NCBI GenBank assembly: GCA_963969345.1
Contig: OZ017766.1
Span: forward strand, 9,672,001 to 9,736,000
DNA: 64,000 nucleotides
Reading direction: 5' to 3'
Origin: Turbatrix aceti
Lineage: Eukaryota > Nematoda > Chromadorea > Rhabditida > Panagrolaimidae
The notes under the pieces were generated by a model, which saw only the letters and a list, made by a program, of their open reading frames with translations, did no database searches and was not told where the DNA came from. Numbering within the stretch: position 1 is the stretch's first letter; each line of letters begins with the position of its first letter. The position numbers and the translations under genes were made by a program. Below are positions 1 to 11,021 of the stretch, piece after piece.

Positions 1-154
1 AAACATTAGACAAAAAAAAATAAATACGTATGTACATAATTAAAAACAGAACTCAAATTCAGAGTTTGAAAGTTCTGTTGCCCAAAATTTATAACGAAAT
101 AACAAACTGGTGCAATATTTATATATGTAGTACTTGACTTTTTTAATTAATTAA

Positions 155-1506
155 GAGGCAGTCTGCGACAGGATTTAGGTCGGCCGACAAGACTTTTTTA
201 CAACTTTCTTATTTTTTGAGCCAGAATTGTTCCCCACCCCTAAAAACCTCTATTCCCGCCAAACACGGATTTTAAAAAAAATCGGATTCTGTAGATTTGG
301 CTTCTGAAAGGTTTTTGATAAAAATTGATGGCACGCGCTCTGTTCATGGAGAAAAAGGCTGAAAATTTTATTAGGGGGGTTTTCATAGACGGGGAACACG
401 AAGTCGTAATCATAATTTTTTTATCGTTACGGTAAGTGCCACTTTTGGGCTAAAATTGATGGTTTTTTGGCCACCACAGATTGGGTTTTCAGAGGTGCCA
501 ACATTGGCATAGCCTATCTTTTTCCCCGTGCTTTGACGCGTCGAATGGGGTAACGGATGAAACAAAGGAGTGACCGCAATGAGGTCATCCATAGGCATTT
601 ATGATGCGCACTCGAGAAAACGCGCACAATTTCGCTTCAAGTGACAAAAAAAGAGCGTGCGCGCGCATAAAAGGTGTCATGTTCAAAAAAACGCCGTGAA
701 GCCAATTTTTGTTTTCTATGTCCACGGTCACTTTGGTAGGCTTCGGCATGTCCCAAATATCACTTTAAGCTAGTTGCACATTTTATGAGGATAATTTTGC
801 ACAAAGTTACAGCGTTTGAAAGTTTCATGTCTTTTCAAGGCCTGTGGCATCGCCCAATATTGTCAGGTAAAATACCCAAGGATAAAAAGCAATCTTTGGG
901 ACATGCCAAAGCCTACCAAAGTGACCGTGGACATAGAAAACAAAAATTGGCTTCACGGCGTTTTTTTGAACATGACACCTTTTATGCGCGCGCACGCTCT
1001 TTTTTTGTCACTTGAAGCGAAATTGTGCGCGTTTTCTCGAGTGCGCATCATAAATGCCAATGGATGACCTCATTGCGGTCACTCCTTTGTTTCATGCCTT
1101 ACCCCATTCGACGCGTCAAAACATGGGGAAAAAGATAGGCTATGCCAATGTTGGCACCTCTGAAAACCCAATCTGTGGTGGCCAAAAAACCATCAATTTT
1201 AGCCCAAAAGTGGCACTTACCGTAACGATAAAAAAATTTTGATTACGACTTCGTGTTCCCCGTCTATGAAAACCCCCCTAAAAAAATTTTCAGCATTTTT
1301 CTCCATGAACAGAGCGCGTGCCATCAATTTTTATCAAAAACCTTTCAGAATCCAGAATTACAGAATCCGATTTTTTTTAAAATCCGTGTTTGGCGGAATA
1401 GAGGTTTTTAGGGGTGGGGAACAATTCTGGCTCAAAATATTTGAAAGTGTAAAAAAGTCTTGTCCTCGTCTCCCCCTTGTTCCTAAATCCTGTCGCAGAC
1501 TGCCTC
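155..1506. mobile_element. Foldback element with ~600-bp inverted arms, flanked by TTAA
   Basis: Positions 155-758 and 896-1506 are near-perfect reverse complements around a unique centre of about 137 bp. The outer ends read GAGGCAGTCTGCGACAGGAT on the left and its complement on the right. Each end abuts TTAA (151-154 and 1507-1510), the target duplication typical of piggyBac-like elements. The 60-residue open frames seen in each arm are copies of each other in opposite orientation and look like by-products of the repeat. No transposase is visible, so this is a non-autonomous element. The family assignment rests only on TTAA; the termini do not start with the CCC common in piggyBac. Confidence 0.85.
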
Positions 1507-2261
1507 TTAAAATATTTTAAGGTAAAAAAATTTTGTTCAAAAACTGACATATAGCGCAGTGATAAATTAAATGTATTTAAAAAAACTAAATAAAATTTCA
1601 ATGTAAACTGCGATGTTACAAAAATTCATACAATTACTATGTACCCATTTTTTATAAAAATTAAAATGCGTTTTTTTTGAACTTGATAAAATATGCATAA
1701 TTTACAAAAATATACGGCAACCTTATTTACTCCCAGAAAAATCACAAACCGCTGTTTCGTGGACTCGACTTGGTTACCGAGTAACGACTCGAAGACGGCG
1801 ACGGAGACGGCGACGGAGACGGCGACGAGAGTGTCGCCGACATTGATGATGCCACGGATGATGCGCTACCCGCACGATGAGATGTCATGCTTCGTTTACC
1901 TCACAGGCAGAATGAATGCGTGCGCGTGTGTGGCCGGTGATTTTGTTGACTGGAATTTGACTGGTAATTTGATTTTTGCATACTATTTATCTACTTTTTT
2001 TGGACTTTGGATGCGTAAAAAAGTTTTGGGGAAAAACTGGAAATAACTGATTACAAAAATTACTGTAAAATTAACAGAAATTTTCGGAAAATGTTCAAAA
2101 AAAAACTGCTGAAAATGAACGCACATTTTATTATTAAAAAAAAGATTCAAAAATTTTTAACAGCCAAAAAACAGCCAAAATTAGAAACAAGCGCATTTAA
2201 AAGTGCTTATCAACCCTGCAATTCTCCCAGGATCAAAAAAACTGGCACTTTCGTTCGATAA
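1507..2261. other. AT-rich intergenic DNA with a short 12-bp tandem repeat
   Basis: No gene is supported here. Positions 1795-1830 hold three copies of a 12-bp unit (ACGGCGACGGAG). The open frame running through them (about 1693-2046) has no splice or composition support. Confidence 0.5.
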
Positions 2262-2534
2262 AATACATGGATTACTAATGTCGACTTTAGATCCACCGAG
2301 ACAAGCGCGGCCACAGATGTCAAAAAAGACAGAGACACAAGGGTCGCTTTGGCTGCCAAAACAAGGCTTGGAAGAGTCGAGCTCTTCCTCCCACCCTCCG
2401 GCATCGTTGAGCGACGGTCCCTGGGGGGTCCAAGAGGGGGAGGCAGGCCGGCGACGCGGCGTGACAAAAGTCACACTGATATATTTTCGCTGGTGGCTAT
2501 GTATCTCGGATGGGACCAAAAAACTGGCCGTTAG
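2262..2534 (+). CDS. Possible orphan exon, function unknown
   Basis: A GC-rich island in AT-rich DNA has an open plus frame from 2262 to a stop at 2532-2534, about 90 codons. It reads through a charged stretch (DVKKDRDTRVALAAKTRLG), a Gly/Arg-rich stretch and ends near IFSLVAMYLGWDQKTGR. The base composition jumps at both borders, as in the real exons of this window. There is no ATG at the start, no clear acceptor, and open frames also exist on the minus strand, so the strand is not proven. It may be a terminal exon or a decayed gene piece. I recognise no family. Confidence 0.25.
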   Translation, partial: NTWITNVDFRSTETSAATDVKKDRDTRVALAAKTRLGRVELFLPPSGIVERRSLGGPRGGGRPATRRDKSHTDIFSLVAMYLGWDQKTGR

Positions 2535-2619
2535 AAAAAAATTTGAAGCGATGTATGATATTTTTAACAAATTTTTGTTAATTTTAGGATTTAACTGAAT
2601 TTCAACTTATGAAGATTAA

Positions 2620-2757
2620 AAACAAAGTTTCGACATTCGATGTAGAAAATGTCAATTGCATTACGCCAATGAGCCCCAAACCATCCCACTTACGCAGCTG
2701 GAATTCGTCGCTCAAGAACTCGACTTATTTGATTTTCCACGAATTGCGCACTTGATT
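2620..2757 (+). CDS. Possible terminal exon, weakly BTB/T1-like
   Basis: The plus frame from 2620 to the TAG at 2755-2757 has protein-like composition. It contains YANEPQTIPLTQLEF followed by VAQELDLFDFPRIAHLI. The spacing of hydrophobic residues resembles the second half of a BTB/T1 (KCTD-like) domain, where a 'P..L..L..EA..F.L..L..L' pattern is common. That is inference from pattern only. It lies 86 bp after the previous island and may belong to the same gene, but no connecting splice pair was found. Confidence 0.22.
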
Positions 2758-4983
2758 TAGTATGTATAAATATATTTTTACGCTTTATTATAATATTCCA
2801 TGTTAACCAAACGTAACTCTTTAAATTTAACTGTCAAAAGGAATTTATCGGAGCGTATTTATTGAATCATGTCTTCATTGAAACAGTTTTTTTTTAGTTT
2901 TTAACATTAAATTTAAAAAAAAATATTGCTACTACGTCAATCAACGGAATTACATATTTAAATGCTTTAACTGCATCATAAAAAACAATTTAAAAAAAAT
3001 GCAACATTACACTTTATTGTTGTCGTGAATCTGTCAGTAAACAAAAAATAAAAAAATAAGCAAAATTTATAACTGTTATTTACAAATATGTGAAATCGAC
3101 ACATATGTATTGAGCAATCGATTTTTTTAGTAACAATGTTTTTTTACGTTTTTATAATAAAACTTTTAAACACTACTGAGCAGTTTATTGATCAAAAAAA
3201 TATTGTTAAAAAACGATTTTCATCTTAACACAGTTTTACAAAATACTAAAAAAATAATATTTACCGTAGCCTTGCCCGAAAACACCCCCCCCCCCCCACA
3301 AATTTTGCATGAATATAAAATAAAAAAAACCTGTGAAGACAAAACTTTTACTATGTTTCCAAACTGACAAAAACAAAAAACCTGACAGAAAATAAAACTT
3401 ATTGAATCGTTTTGGAGGTGTTATAATTTTCAGTACGTATCACAATTTTTCAAAACGGTAATCACAATTTTTCAAAAAAAACTTTCATACGTCAAACGTT
3501 TTCAACATTCATTTGCTGCAGCAACAGTTTTTTTAACCGCTGATATTTATTTACAAAAATTATTTATAAAAATTACTCATAAATGAAACAAGTTGTTCAA
3601 TGCGTTAAATACAAACTCTCAGCATCAATGGAACGAATATACAGTTTTAAATTCATGCTGATTAGATTTTTTCATTGAGTAAATCTGATCAATTCATTTC
3701 AGTTTTTACAAATTTGTAAATTTCAAATATGGTACTGATGAAATTTTTCAAATAATATAAAAAGTTGCAAAGATCCAGTGCAAGGATAAAAAATGTAGCT
3801 TACAAGAAGGTTCAAAATTACCAGTTTTTTTGCAAAAACAAAAAAAAATTGCAGATCGATAGAGGAGTTCGAGTTTTCGGGCAGTTATGTATAATAGATT
3901 TCTACGCCGTTTTGCCACCCAATGTGTGTCTAATTTATTTATTTATTTATTTATTTATTTATTTTACTGTCGTTCTCTTTATAAATAATAAGTCTAATGC
4001 AGATTATTAATTTCTTCTGAACATATACATTTACATTTGCATTTTTTTTGTATTTTCTGTTCAACGAGCAGTCAGTTTTAAACCCATTGAACACAAATAG
4101 ATTTTTGTTGTTAATTTTAAATTTTTTAAAACGCAAGAACAAATTTTTATTTTTTGAAACAAAAAACATCAAACGTTGTATTTACCTGAATCCAGAAACA
4201 ATGTGGTCAGTTTTTCTGCGACCAAAACGAATCGAAAAAACTTCAGTATTAGTATATATTTATTTAGAAACCGATACTTATTGTATGTCATCAAAATTTA
4301 ATTTATCTATTCTACGGGAAGATTGATATGGCACTTGATACAAAAAATTTATTAAGATGAAAATGTTGTCATAAGATTCACGAGAAAAAGAATTCTCAAT
4401 TTTTATTGCGATCTGAATGCCGTAAATTTGTGTCCAGTTTTCTTCATTCTATAATAATGGACATTTTCGAACTTGCCGAGTGAGCAGTGATTTTTATATT
4501 CAAATTTTTACAGTCATCCACCAAGACTGCGTGCAAAAAAAAAACATTGATACGATACTGTTCGGTGCTACAGATAAAAGAGCAGTGTTGCTATCCAATC
4601 TACATCCAATCCGATTAGTCAGTTAAAAAAATATGTAAAATATTTATGTAAAAAAAATTTTTCCTCAAAAAATGAGTTTTACAAGCACAACGACTTGTTG
4701 AGTATTTTTGTATTTCAAAAAAAACTAATTCGGGGTTATTCAGTTTGATTGAGTTGCCTAAAATCTCGCTGATTTGCACGAAGTGTTAAAAATAATCAGA
4801 ATGAATTAATGCTACTGTCATCATGTCAATCAAATTTTACAACTTTATTTCCACCAGTATGTTGAACAATTTTTTTTTAATCGAAACCAAATTTTATGCA
4901 TTCTTTTTGGTTCAAAAAAAAAACACATGAATTAATGTCCAGTTTCATTTATTCTCTAACTCGTACGCACCATATCATACACA
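2758..4983. other. AT-rich intergenic DNA
   Basis: Nothing gene-like is supported over most of this stretch. It contains a run of 13-14 C at about 3284-3297, an (ATTT)n microsatellite at about 3938-3965, and many CAGTT motifs. A short protein-like piece (ILFGATDKRAVLLSNLHPIR) at about 4551-4610 is followed by a possible GTCAGT donor, but I could not join it to anything in phase. Confidence 0.4.
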
Positions 4984-5132
4984 CAACACTACAATGAACA
5001 GTCAGAAGGTGATGAAGATGATGATAGCGACTCGTACGTAGATGGGCCCATCCGGAACAGATGTCATTACAATTCAGTTATTTTTCCAAAATACGCAACG
5101 AATTGGATGGACGTATGCGTTGACTCAGAAAA
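4984..5132 (+). CDS. Possible orphan exon, acidic
   Basis: The plus frame reads QHYNEQSEGDEDDDSDSY, then a mixed stretch ending in a stop at 5130-5132. Composition is coding-like, with GC above the surroundings. There is no ATG and no clear splice partner. Together with the islands at 2262, 2620, 5301 and 6379 it may be what remains of, or an exon of, one plus-strand gene. No function is proposed. Confidence 0.2.
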
Positions 5133-5300
5133 CTAACATAGTAGGTGAACAGAGATAAAAGATAAATTTCTCTCATTCTCTGCATCAATGATAAACCTCA
5201 ACAACCGACGCGCCATGCACCAAACGGCAGCGTAAAAATCGTCCGAAAAATGTATCGCACTCAACCGACGGTCCGGTGGTAGTATTGTTTCGAGGTTAGC

Positions 5301-5590
5301 GTGGTCTGCGTTTATCCTTTGCCTGATAGACACAAGTTAGTCACACAACGGATGAACATTCAAGCTTTGGATTCACTTCCAAACAGTGAGATTGATCTCC
5401 GGTATACCTGGGCTCCATCTGGAGCTGGAATATCTACGGACCAGGGACAGTTCCGACGGGAAATACCACCCCTGCCGACTCCTGACGAGGACTCGGGACT
5501 TTGTGTGCTGGATGGAAGGAAACTTGCATTGTGACCGCAGCTTACGATTCAGTTCGGAAGCTTACCAAGAAACCCGGATTTGACCGTCTA
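5301..5590 (+). CDS. Possible orphan exon(s), function unknown
   Basis: The plus frame from about 5301 to 5534 reads VYPLPDRHKLVTQRMNIQAL and on through EIDLRYTWAPSGAG. A second overlapping frame stays open to 5583. Local GC is close to that of real exons elsewhere in the window. The EIDLRYTW segment faintly recalls the 'EV.Y.W' region of Cys-loop ligand-gated channel ectodomains, but no Cys-loop or membrane segments are visible nearby, so I make no assignment. Confidence 0.22.
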
Positions 5591-6378
5591 ATTTTTTTCC
5601 CAACATGAGTTCAATTGCACCCAGTTATTGTTTTCTGTTCTAAATCATTGCACAGTTACGATTTTTATCCTTTTCAAATTCGTTATTTTGCAAATGAATC
5701 TTTTATTTTTTAGCTTTACTCAAACTTCAATAAATATCTATTTTATCGTAATTATGCCATCACTGTGGTGGTTCTGCGTCAAAGGGCATATCTTTCACAC
5801 TTTTGACTTCGATGGTGTATCCAACATAAATACCTATGGAGACGCGCAGTTTTAGAAAAATCTTATCGAATCCTTGGATGTCAAGTAAATAGTATTTATA
5901 CAAAGTTCGGTTCGTACGAACCAAACAATAGTGATAGGTGTTTCATGGAACGCAGGCACGATTCCGATACAAAATATTAATTGCACCGTGTTTTTAAATA
6001 AAAGATAATTTGAATTAAAATGACAATTTTTTATTTAAAATCATTCAAAAGTTAAGATCACCAAATTTTCAAAAAGTCAGTTTTTGGATCGGTTTTAACA
6101 AAAAATTTTGCATATTTTTCGACTAACATCAAAAGTAAATTATCTTAGTTTTGTAGTAAAAATAAAATGAGAGCTTCGGAATTGAATGTGCAGCTTACGT
6201 ATTTAATTTTAGTCCTTTAACAAATCAAAAAATCAGTTTTGCTGAAAACCTAAAAACAATGCGTTGAGCTACAAAATTGATTCCGTTAAAAGTTTGCCAA
6301 TGGAGCGACCCCTTAAATTCAGGAATCAGATTTTGAAGGTACTAAAAATTTTACACGTTTTCGAATCAACGTGAGTAG
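5591..6378. other. AT-rich intergenic or intronic DNA
   Basis: No supportable gene. A short frame with AITVVVLRQRAYLSHF near 5752-5800 is broken by a stop and has no membrane-protein context. Confidence 0.4.
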
Positions 6379-6694
6379 TTGCTCCCTGGATCAGAACAGG
6401 CGATGTCGGACTTCTGGAGAACACTTGCCAATAATATGAGCACACCTGCCGTCTCCGTCAGTTATCCTTTTTCGATCACACACATTTATAACATTTTTTA
6501 CATTAATAACATTTTTACTATACATAGAGTTGACCAAAAAATCAGGCCAAAGACTGGACATATTCATTGTTGGACGGGATAATGAGCTTGAAATCTACGT
6601 CCGCAAGATTGTCAAGAATGACACAACCGACAGTGATTGTAGAATTAGTATGCAGCATCATCCGAAAAAAATGGCTTACTTTTATTCAGTTTTT
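6379..6694 (+). CDS. Possible two-exon orphan fragment
   Basis: Frame one (about 6379-6459) includes SEQAMSDFWRTLANNMSTPA and meets a GTCAGT donor at about 6460. After about 80 bp of AT-rich sequence with an acceptor-like tacatagag, a second open stretch (about 6534-6694) reads LTKKSGQRLDIFIVGRDNEL and on through EIYVRKIVKNDTTDSD. Joined at the second AG, the two are in phase. The sequence is protein-like but I do not recognise it. No start codon context or terminator is clear. Confidence 0.28.
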
Positions 6695-7672
6695 AAAATT
6701 CAATACGTAAAAAAAATATAAAAAAGTCCATCGGATTTTTTCAGTTTTTTATTCAAACCATAAAATTACAGATTTTGGCAATGGCTTACCAAATAATGTA
6801 TGGCAATCATCCAGTTTTTGTATTTATTAGGAATCGTGTAAAAAGTGTACAGGCCCGCATACACTATTTATTTATCTTATTATAGGTGCTTTAACGTGCT
6901 TTCATTTACTATGTAATTATGTTAATTGAATTTTCTGATCTAAAAATTCAATGCCAAACTATGCAGTTTTTTTTATTTATTTCGAAATACATAAATATTT
7001 GTTAGCGCGTCTTTTCAAATTTTACCAACACAATTTGAACAGTGACTCATTCCCCATCATTTGATCTCCCTCCCTCCCATCAAAAAAGAAGTGCATCCAT
7101 CATTTGAAATTTTTGCGGCAGTGTTTTTTTCCTCTTCCATTCCCGTTCATTCACCTGCAGGGGTCGCACCCTTCTCTATCCAACGTCGTCCAGGAAAGAA
7201 CAACAGCATACGTTATAAATATTCATTTCTCTGTTGTGATGATGATCAATCAGATGTCACACACACACATACACACACATACGTGTGTGGTTAGCACATA
7301 CGTTTGTTTCTTCCTTGTCGTCGACCCCTAACACGTTGGTTGTACGTACACCTGGTGCATGCACCAAAATATTTATATGATCAAATAAAATAAAAAAGAA
7401 AGTAAGGAAGAATTCCTATTCTTACTGACAATTCATTCAATTCATGCGTGGTTGCTTGCAAATCGAATGAAGAAGGTAAATATTACTACTATCATAGTTT
7501 TATCACTACTTTTGTCATAATTCTTGCCTGTTTTTTGTGGTTTGGTGGCAGTTTGAGGATCGGTGCTACTACACAATTCTGAACACAAAATTTGTGTTTT
7601 TTTTATTTAAAAATTATCGACAGCTAACTTGCGTGCCTATTTTTGTTTTTTGCAATAAAAACGGTGGCTATA
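6695..7672. other. AT-rich intergenic DNA with a CA-rich microsatellite
   Basis: No gene seen. A (CA)n-type tract lies at about 7258-7290. A pyrimidine-rich stretch at 7060-7190 gives spurious short frames. This probably includes the promoter of the copper-transporter-like gene downstream. Confidence 0.4.
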
Positions 7673-9341
7673 ATGAATAGAACATCAAACATGATAATTC
7701 CAAAAACATTGATCTCATCCACTCCCGCTGGTCATCCATTTTTAATTCATTTTTCTAACCGAGAATTTATATTATTTACGTTTTGGAAAACTGGCACTAA
7801 CTTGGGTAAGTTCTTTTTTTTTTGAATAAAAAATGTATCATTCTGCAGACAGTGTAAAAATTTGAAATCTCAAAATTATGCGCCTCTCAAAATATAATTT
7901 TTATTAAAAAAACTTGGGGTGTGTTAAATTTGAAAACTAACACAATTGTAACTTTTATTCTTGCCGTCTTCACATTGTTATGCTTTTGAGACAGTTTTTT
8001 TTCAATGCGCAATAATAATCTTCCAGTTTTTTATAACGAATAAAATTGGCCACTATTTCATTGTTTTTTTTAAACGCAAAATTAAAAAAATGCAGCTGCC
8101 TTATTGATCGAAAAGTCATACCGATTTCACTTAATTTTTAAAAACATTATTTTTATGTTTGATTTAATAAATAATAAAAAAATTTTGAATTTGATAAAAA
8201 ATTAATGCTGTTTTGCTCCACTAAAAATAAAAATAAAACAAACAGTTTACCGAATTGACAAACTTTTTTTTGTTTCATTTTATTTCACTGTTATTTTTTT
8301 TATTAAAATAACGGAAAAAATCTTTCTGTATTACTTTTTTGGCATTGTGTATTTTTTTATTTGCAATAAAAAAAATCATTTTTTTTTATTTGCAATTTTG
8401 GCACTGTGATTTTTATTTACATATTGAATTTCAATGATACGGGGCAGTTTGACAAACCTAAATTGATTTTTTACTCTTATTTTAAAAACTAAAATCGACG
8501 ACTTATAACTTCAGTTATTTAAAATAATATGCAGAGTTTTGATAACGCTGGACGGTACTAAAAAAATGTGTAATATTTTTATGGAACATAATTTTTTTTA
8601 TCTCATTTGACCACGCGTTGTCGGCGGCGTTTTGCCTTTGATTGTCAAAAACAGAGGCAAAACTAATATTAGTATGTGTGTCGAGACGCAGTTTACCGCT
8701 TTTGAAAAGCAATAATTATGTTGACATTCTTACATTGTGTCTTAATCAATGTACAATCAGTGAAAAAAATGCTGCATGCACGAAAAATATAGCAATAATA
8801 TGCGAGTTTTTTATCCCTCAAAAAAAATTTAGGCATCATTGGATCCTGCATGCTAATGATCCTAATTTGTGTTCTCTGGGAAGCAGTCAAACAGATCAGA
8901 ATAATCATCAGAATTAAGCATCATCAAGAAGTTGCCAAGCACAGATTATATAGAAATGTAATTTCCAATCGTCCCCAGGATCCTGCAAATGACGCTCAGA
9001 CCAGGTACGTACAACTTTGCTCTCAAATTTTTCATATTATACAAAAAATCCCCATTCATAGCCAATTTAGTCTTTTCAGGCAAACAAAACCTCCGAAAAG
9101 TTTTTTTGCATCTGTTCGGAAGTACCGGGCCCTGCAGGCGGTGCTCTATGGCCTTCAGTCTATCGGAGACTTTGTCCAGGTGCTCGTTGTGATAACGTTC
9201 AACTTCTGGCTTATCTGCTCGGTTATTATCGGGCGAGCCATTGGATGCTACGTTTTTGGAGAACTTCTCAACTCGGACAGCGATGATGAGATTTCTCCAA
9301 ACTCTACTCCAATAGGTACCGGTATGGATCGGATGATTTGA
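7673..9341 (+). CDS. Ctr (SLC31)-type copper transporter homologue
   Basis: Three exons join in phase: 7673-7805, 8833-9004 and 9080-9341 (188 aa). Exon 1 carries the pre-TM1 signature of Ctr proteins (FLIHFSNREFILFTFW, equivalent to 'FH....E..LF..W'). Exon 2 begins with the rest of TM1 (GIIGSCMLMILICVLWEAVK) and the cytoplasmic loop. Exon 3 carries TM2 and TM3 (ALQAVLYGLQSIGDFVQVL, then ITFNFWLICSVII and GRAIG). Ctr proteins form trimers that import Cu(I) at the plasma or endolysosomal membrane. The GxxxG packing motif of TM3 is kept. The TM2 MxxxM copper-selectivity motif is not: the two Met positions read V and I. The N-terminus has no Met-rich clusters and the tail lacks HCH. It may therefore be a regulatory or non-transporting paralogue. 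AATAAA follows at 9384. The ATG at 7673 was chosen as the first in frame; an upstream exon is not excluded. Confidence 0.85.
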
Positions 9342-9524
9342 TGTATGTACGCATTTTTTGACTTGTCTGGACATTTCTGGATCAATAAATATTGAGAAAC
9401 TTTGCTTATGCCAGTTTAGAAAAAATTTACTTTGTTGGGTTCCGGGCTGAACTTTAGTTAATCAGAACACAGATACTATGTTGGGGACAGTTTTGCACAT
9501 AATTTTAACGTTATATTTTTTCAT

Positions 9525-9890
9525 AATTGGTGCCGGGACTGGGCGATCATTCTCCCGGGGACTGGCGAGCGAGCCACGCGCGCGAGGCAGAGAACGTGTG
9601 CGGCCACGAGAGAAGCGTGCGCCGGCAAGACAGGCAGATCGGCAGCGACTGATGACGCCGAGTCATCATTCTGGTCAGCGGAGCTAGCGGCAAGCAGGTC
9701 GCGCGTGTTGTGCGCCGTTCCCGGGTGGGACGCGTCGCGTCGTCATCATCATCGAGCTTGTCGACGGAGATTACCTACTATCAGTGTTGTTGTACGATTG
9801 TTACTACGGATAAACTGAAGTCTACGAAGTACTGTGTGCCTACGAGGAATTGGTAGCAGGCCGGGGACTCAACCCGCTTGCAATAATAAA
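9525..9890 (+). other. GC-rich island, possibly the leader of a decayed LTR retroelement
   Basis: This GC-rich block interrupts AT-rich DNA and begins near TGGTGCCGGGACTGGG, which resembles the tRNA-complementary primer-binding site found just after the 5' LTR of BEL/Pao or Gypsy elements. A related phrase (GGCCGGGGACTCAACCC) occurs at about 9858. The open frame through it is low-complexity Arg-rich. No gag or pol frame follows and no paired LTR was found, so the idea is tentative. Confidence 0.25.
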
Positions 9891-11021
9891 AATAATAAAT
9901 ATGCATGTACTAAATTTCATTTTTACAATAAAAACTGATAAACACGTTTTTGCAAAAACTAAAAATTCTGCGTAATGAAAACGAAATCCAGTTATTAAAC
10001 ATACTAATATTTACTTTTCCTGAATAAACTCATTAGTTTGTTGGGGTATGTTTTTTTGATTTTTTTTTAATAATAAATCGCAATAATAAATAAAATCCCA
10101 CAAATCTAAATCCAGATCGCCGGGTCCAGGAAATGTTTTCGGACAGCTTTATTTTTATGTTAAACCAAATTTTATCAATTATAAAAAAAAAACAGAAACA
10201 GAATTTTGGATTTTGTATTCTTCAGTAAAATCAAATATTAGTGTGCAGTTTTTGAGGAACCAATTAAATATGGGATCGTCAACCTTAATTTTTTTTCAAA
10301 TCCAATTTTTGTTGAATGTTGGCGTTTTTTCTTGCATGAAAAACGCCTCACAAATGAAAACAGTTATTATCCGGACCGTAGCAAAAGCACAAAAAAAACT
10401 TTGTGTAAAATTACACATAAGTTTACGTACGTTTTTGTTGTTATTGTCAAAGGACAGCTCATTAGTCTGACCTTGTTAATTACTGAAATACAAAAATAAG
10501 AAATTAGCATCTGAACTTTGCAGTTTTTGATTTAAGATAAATATTTATTACTATTAATAAATTTTCATTAATAGTTTTTGAAAAAAAAATTTTTCACATA
10601 GATGCAAACGGTGATTGAAATTAATGTTTACCATCTCAGATCTAAAAAATTAAATTTATCCTAATTGGCGATCATCTGTGCTTAATTCAAAGAAAAAATG
10701 TAATTAATTTGCGTTCCATCCTAAAATTAAAAATCAGAAAATGATCTCGTTAACATCAAACGTCCACGTGAATAAAAAAAAGGGTGTAAGCTTTGAATTT
10801 CGATATTAGCCGCCTTTCATGTACAATTCAGATACAGTTGTGTCTGTCTATGAATTGATTTTTATTGTGCCAGCAAATAAGCGTGCTCCTGTATAACAGT
10901 GGTCTCACAGTTTTGTTTTTTTTGTTTTTTTATTATTCATTATTACCTCTGTCGATGGATGTCGACGCGGACTTCGGAGTCGGGGAGAGACTCTAAGTAT
11001 TTACGTTTTAGATTCTAAGTC
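9891..11021. other. AT-rich intergenic DNA
   Basis: No gene is supported. The 85-codon frame at 10213-10470 is AT-driven. The last 200 bases resemble the region upstream of the second SGNH-like copy and probably hold the promoter. Confidence 0.45.

Noticed and set aside
410..1242. Two similar 62-codon frames on opposite strands
   Set aside because: They are the two arms of the foldback element, not a conserved gene pair.
1693..2046. 117-codon frame with TETATETATE repeats
   Set aside because: Driven by a 12-bp tandem repeat; no splice or start support.
9478..9687. 69-codon Arg-rich frame
   Set aside because: Begins in AT-rich DNA and continues into the GC-rich leader-like block; composition is not protein-like.
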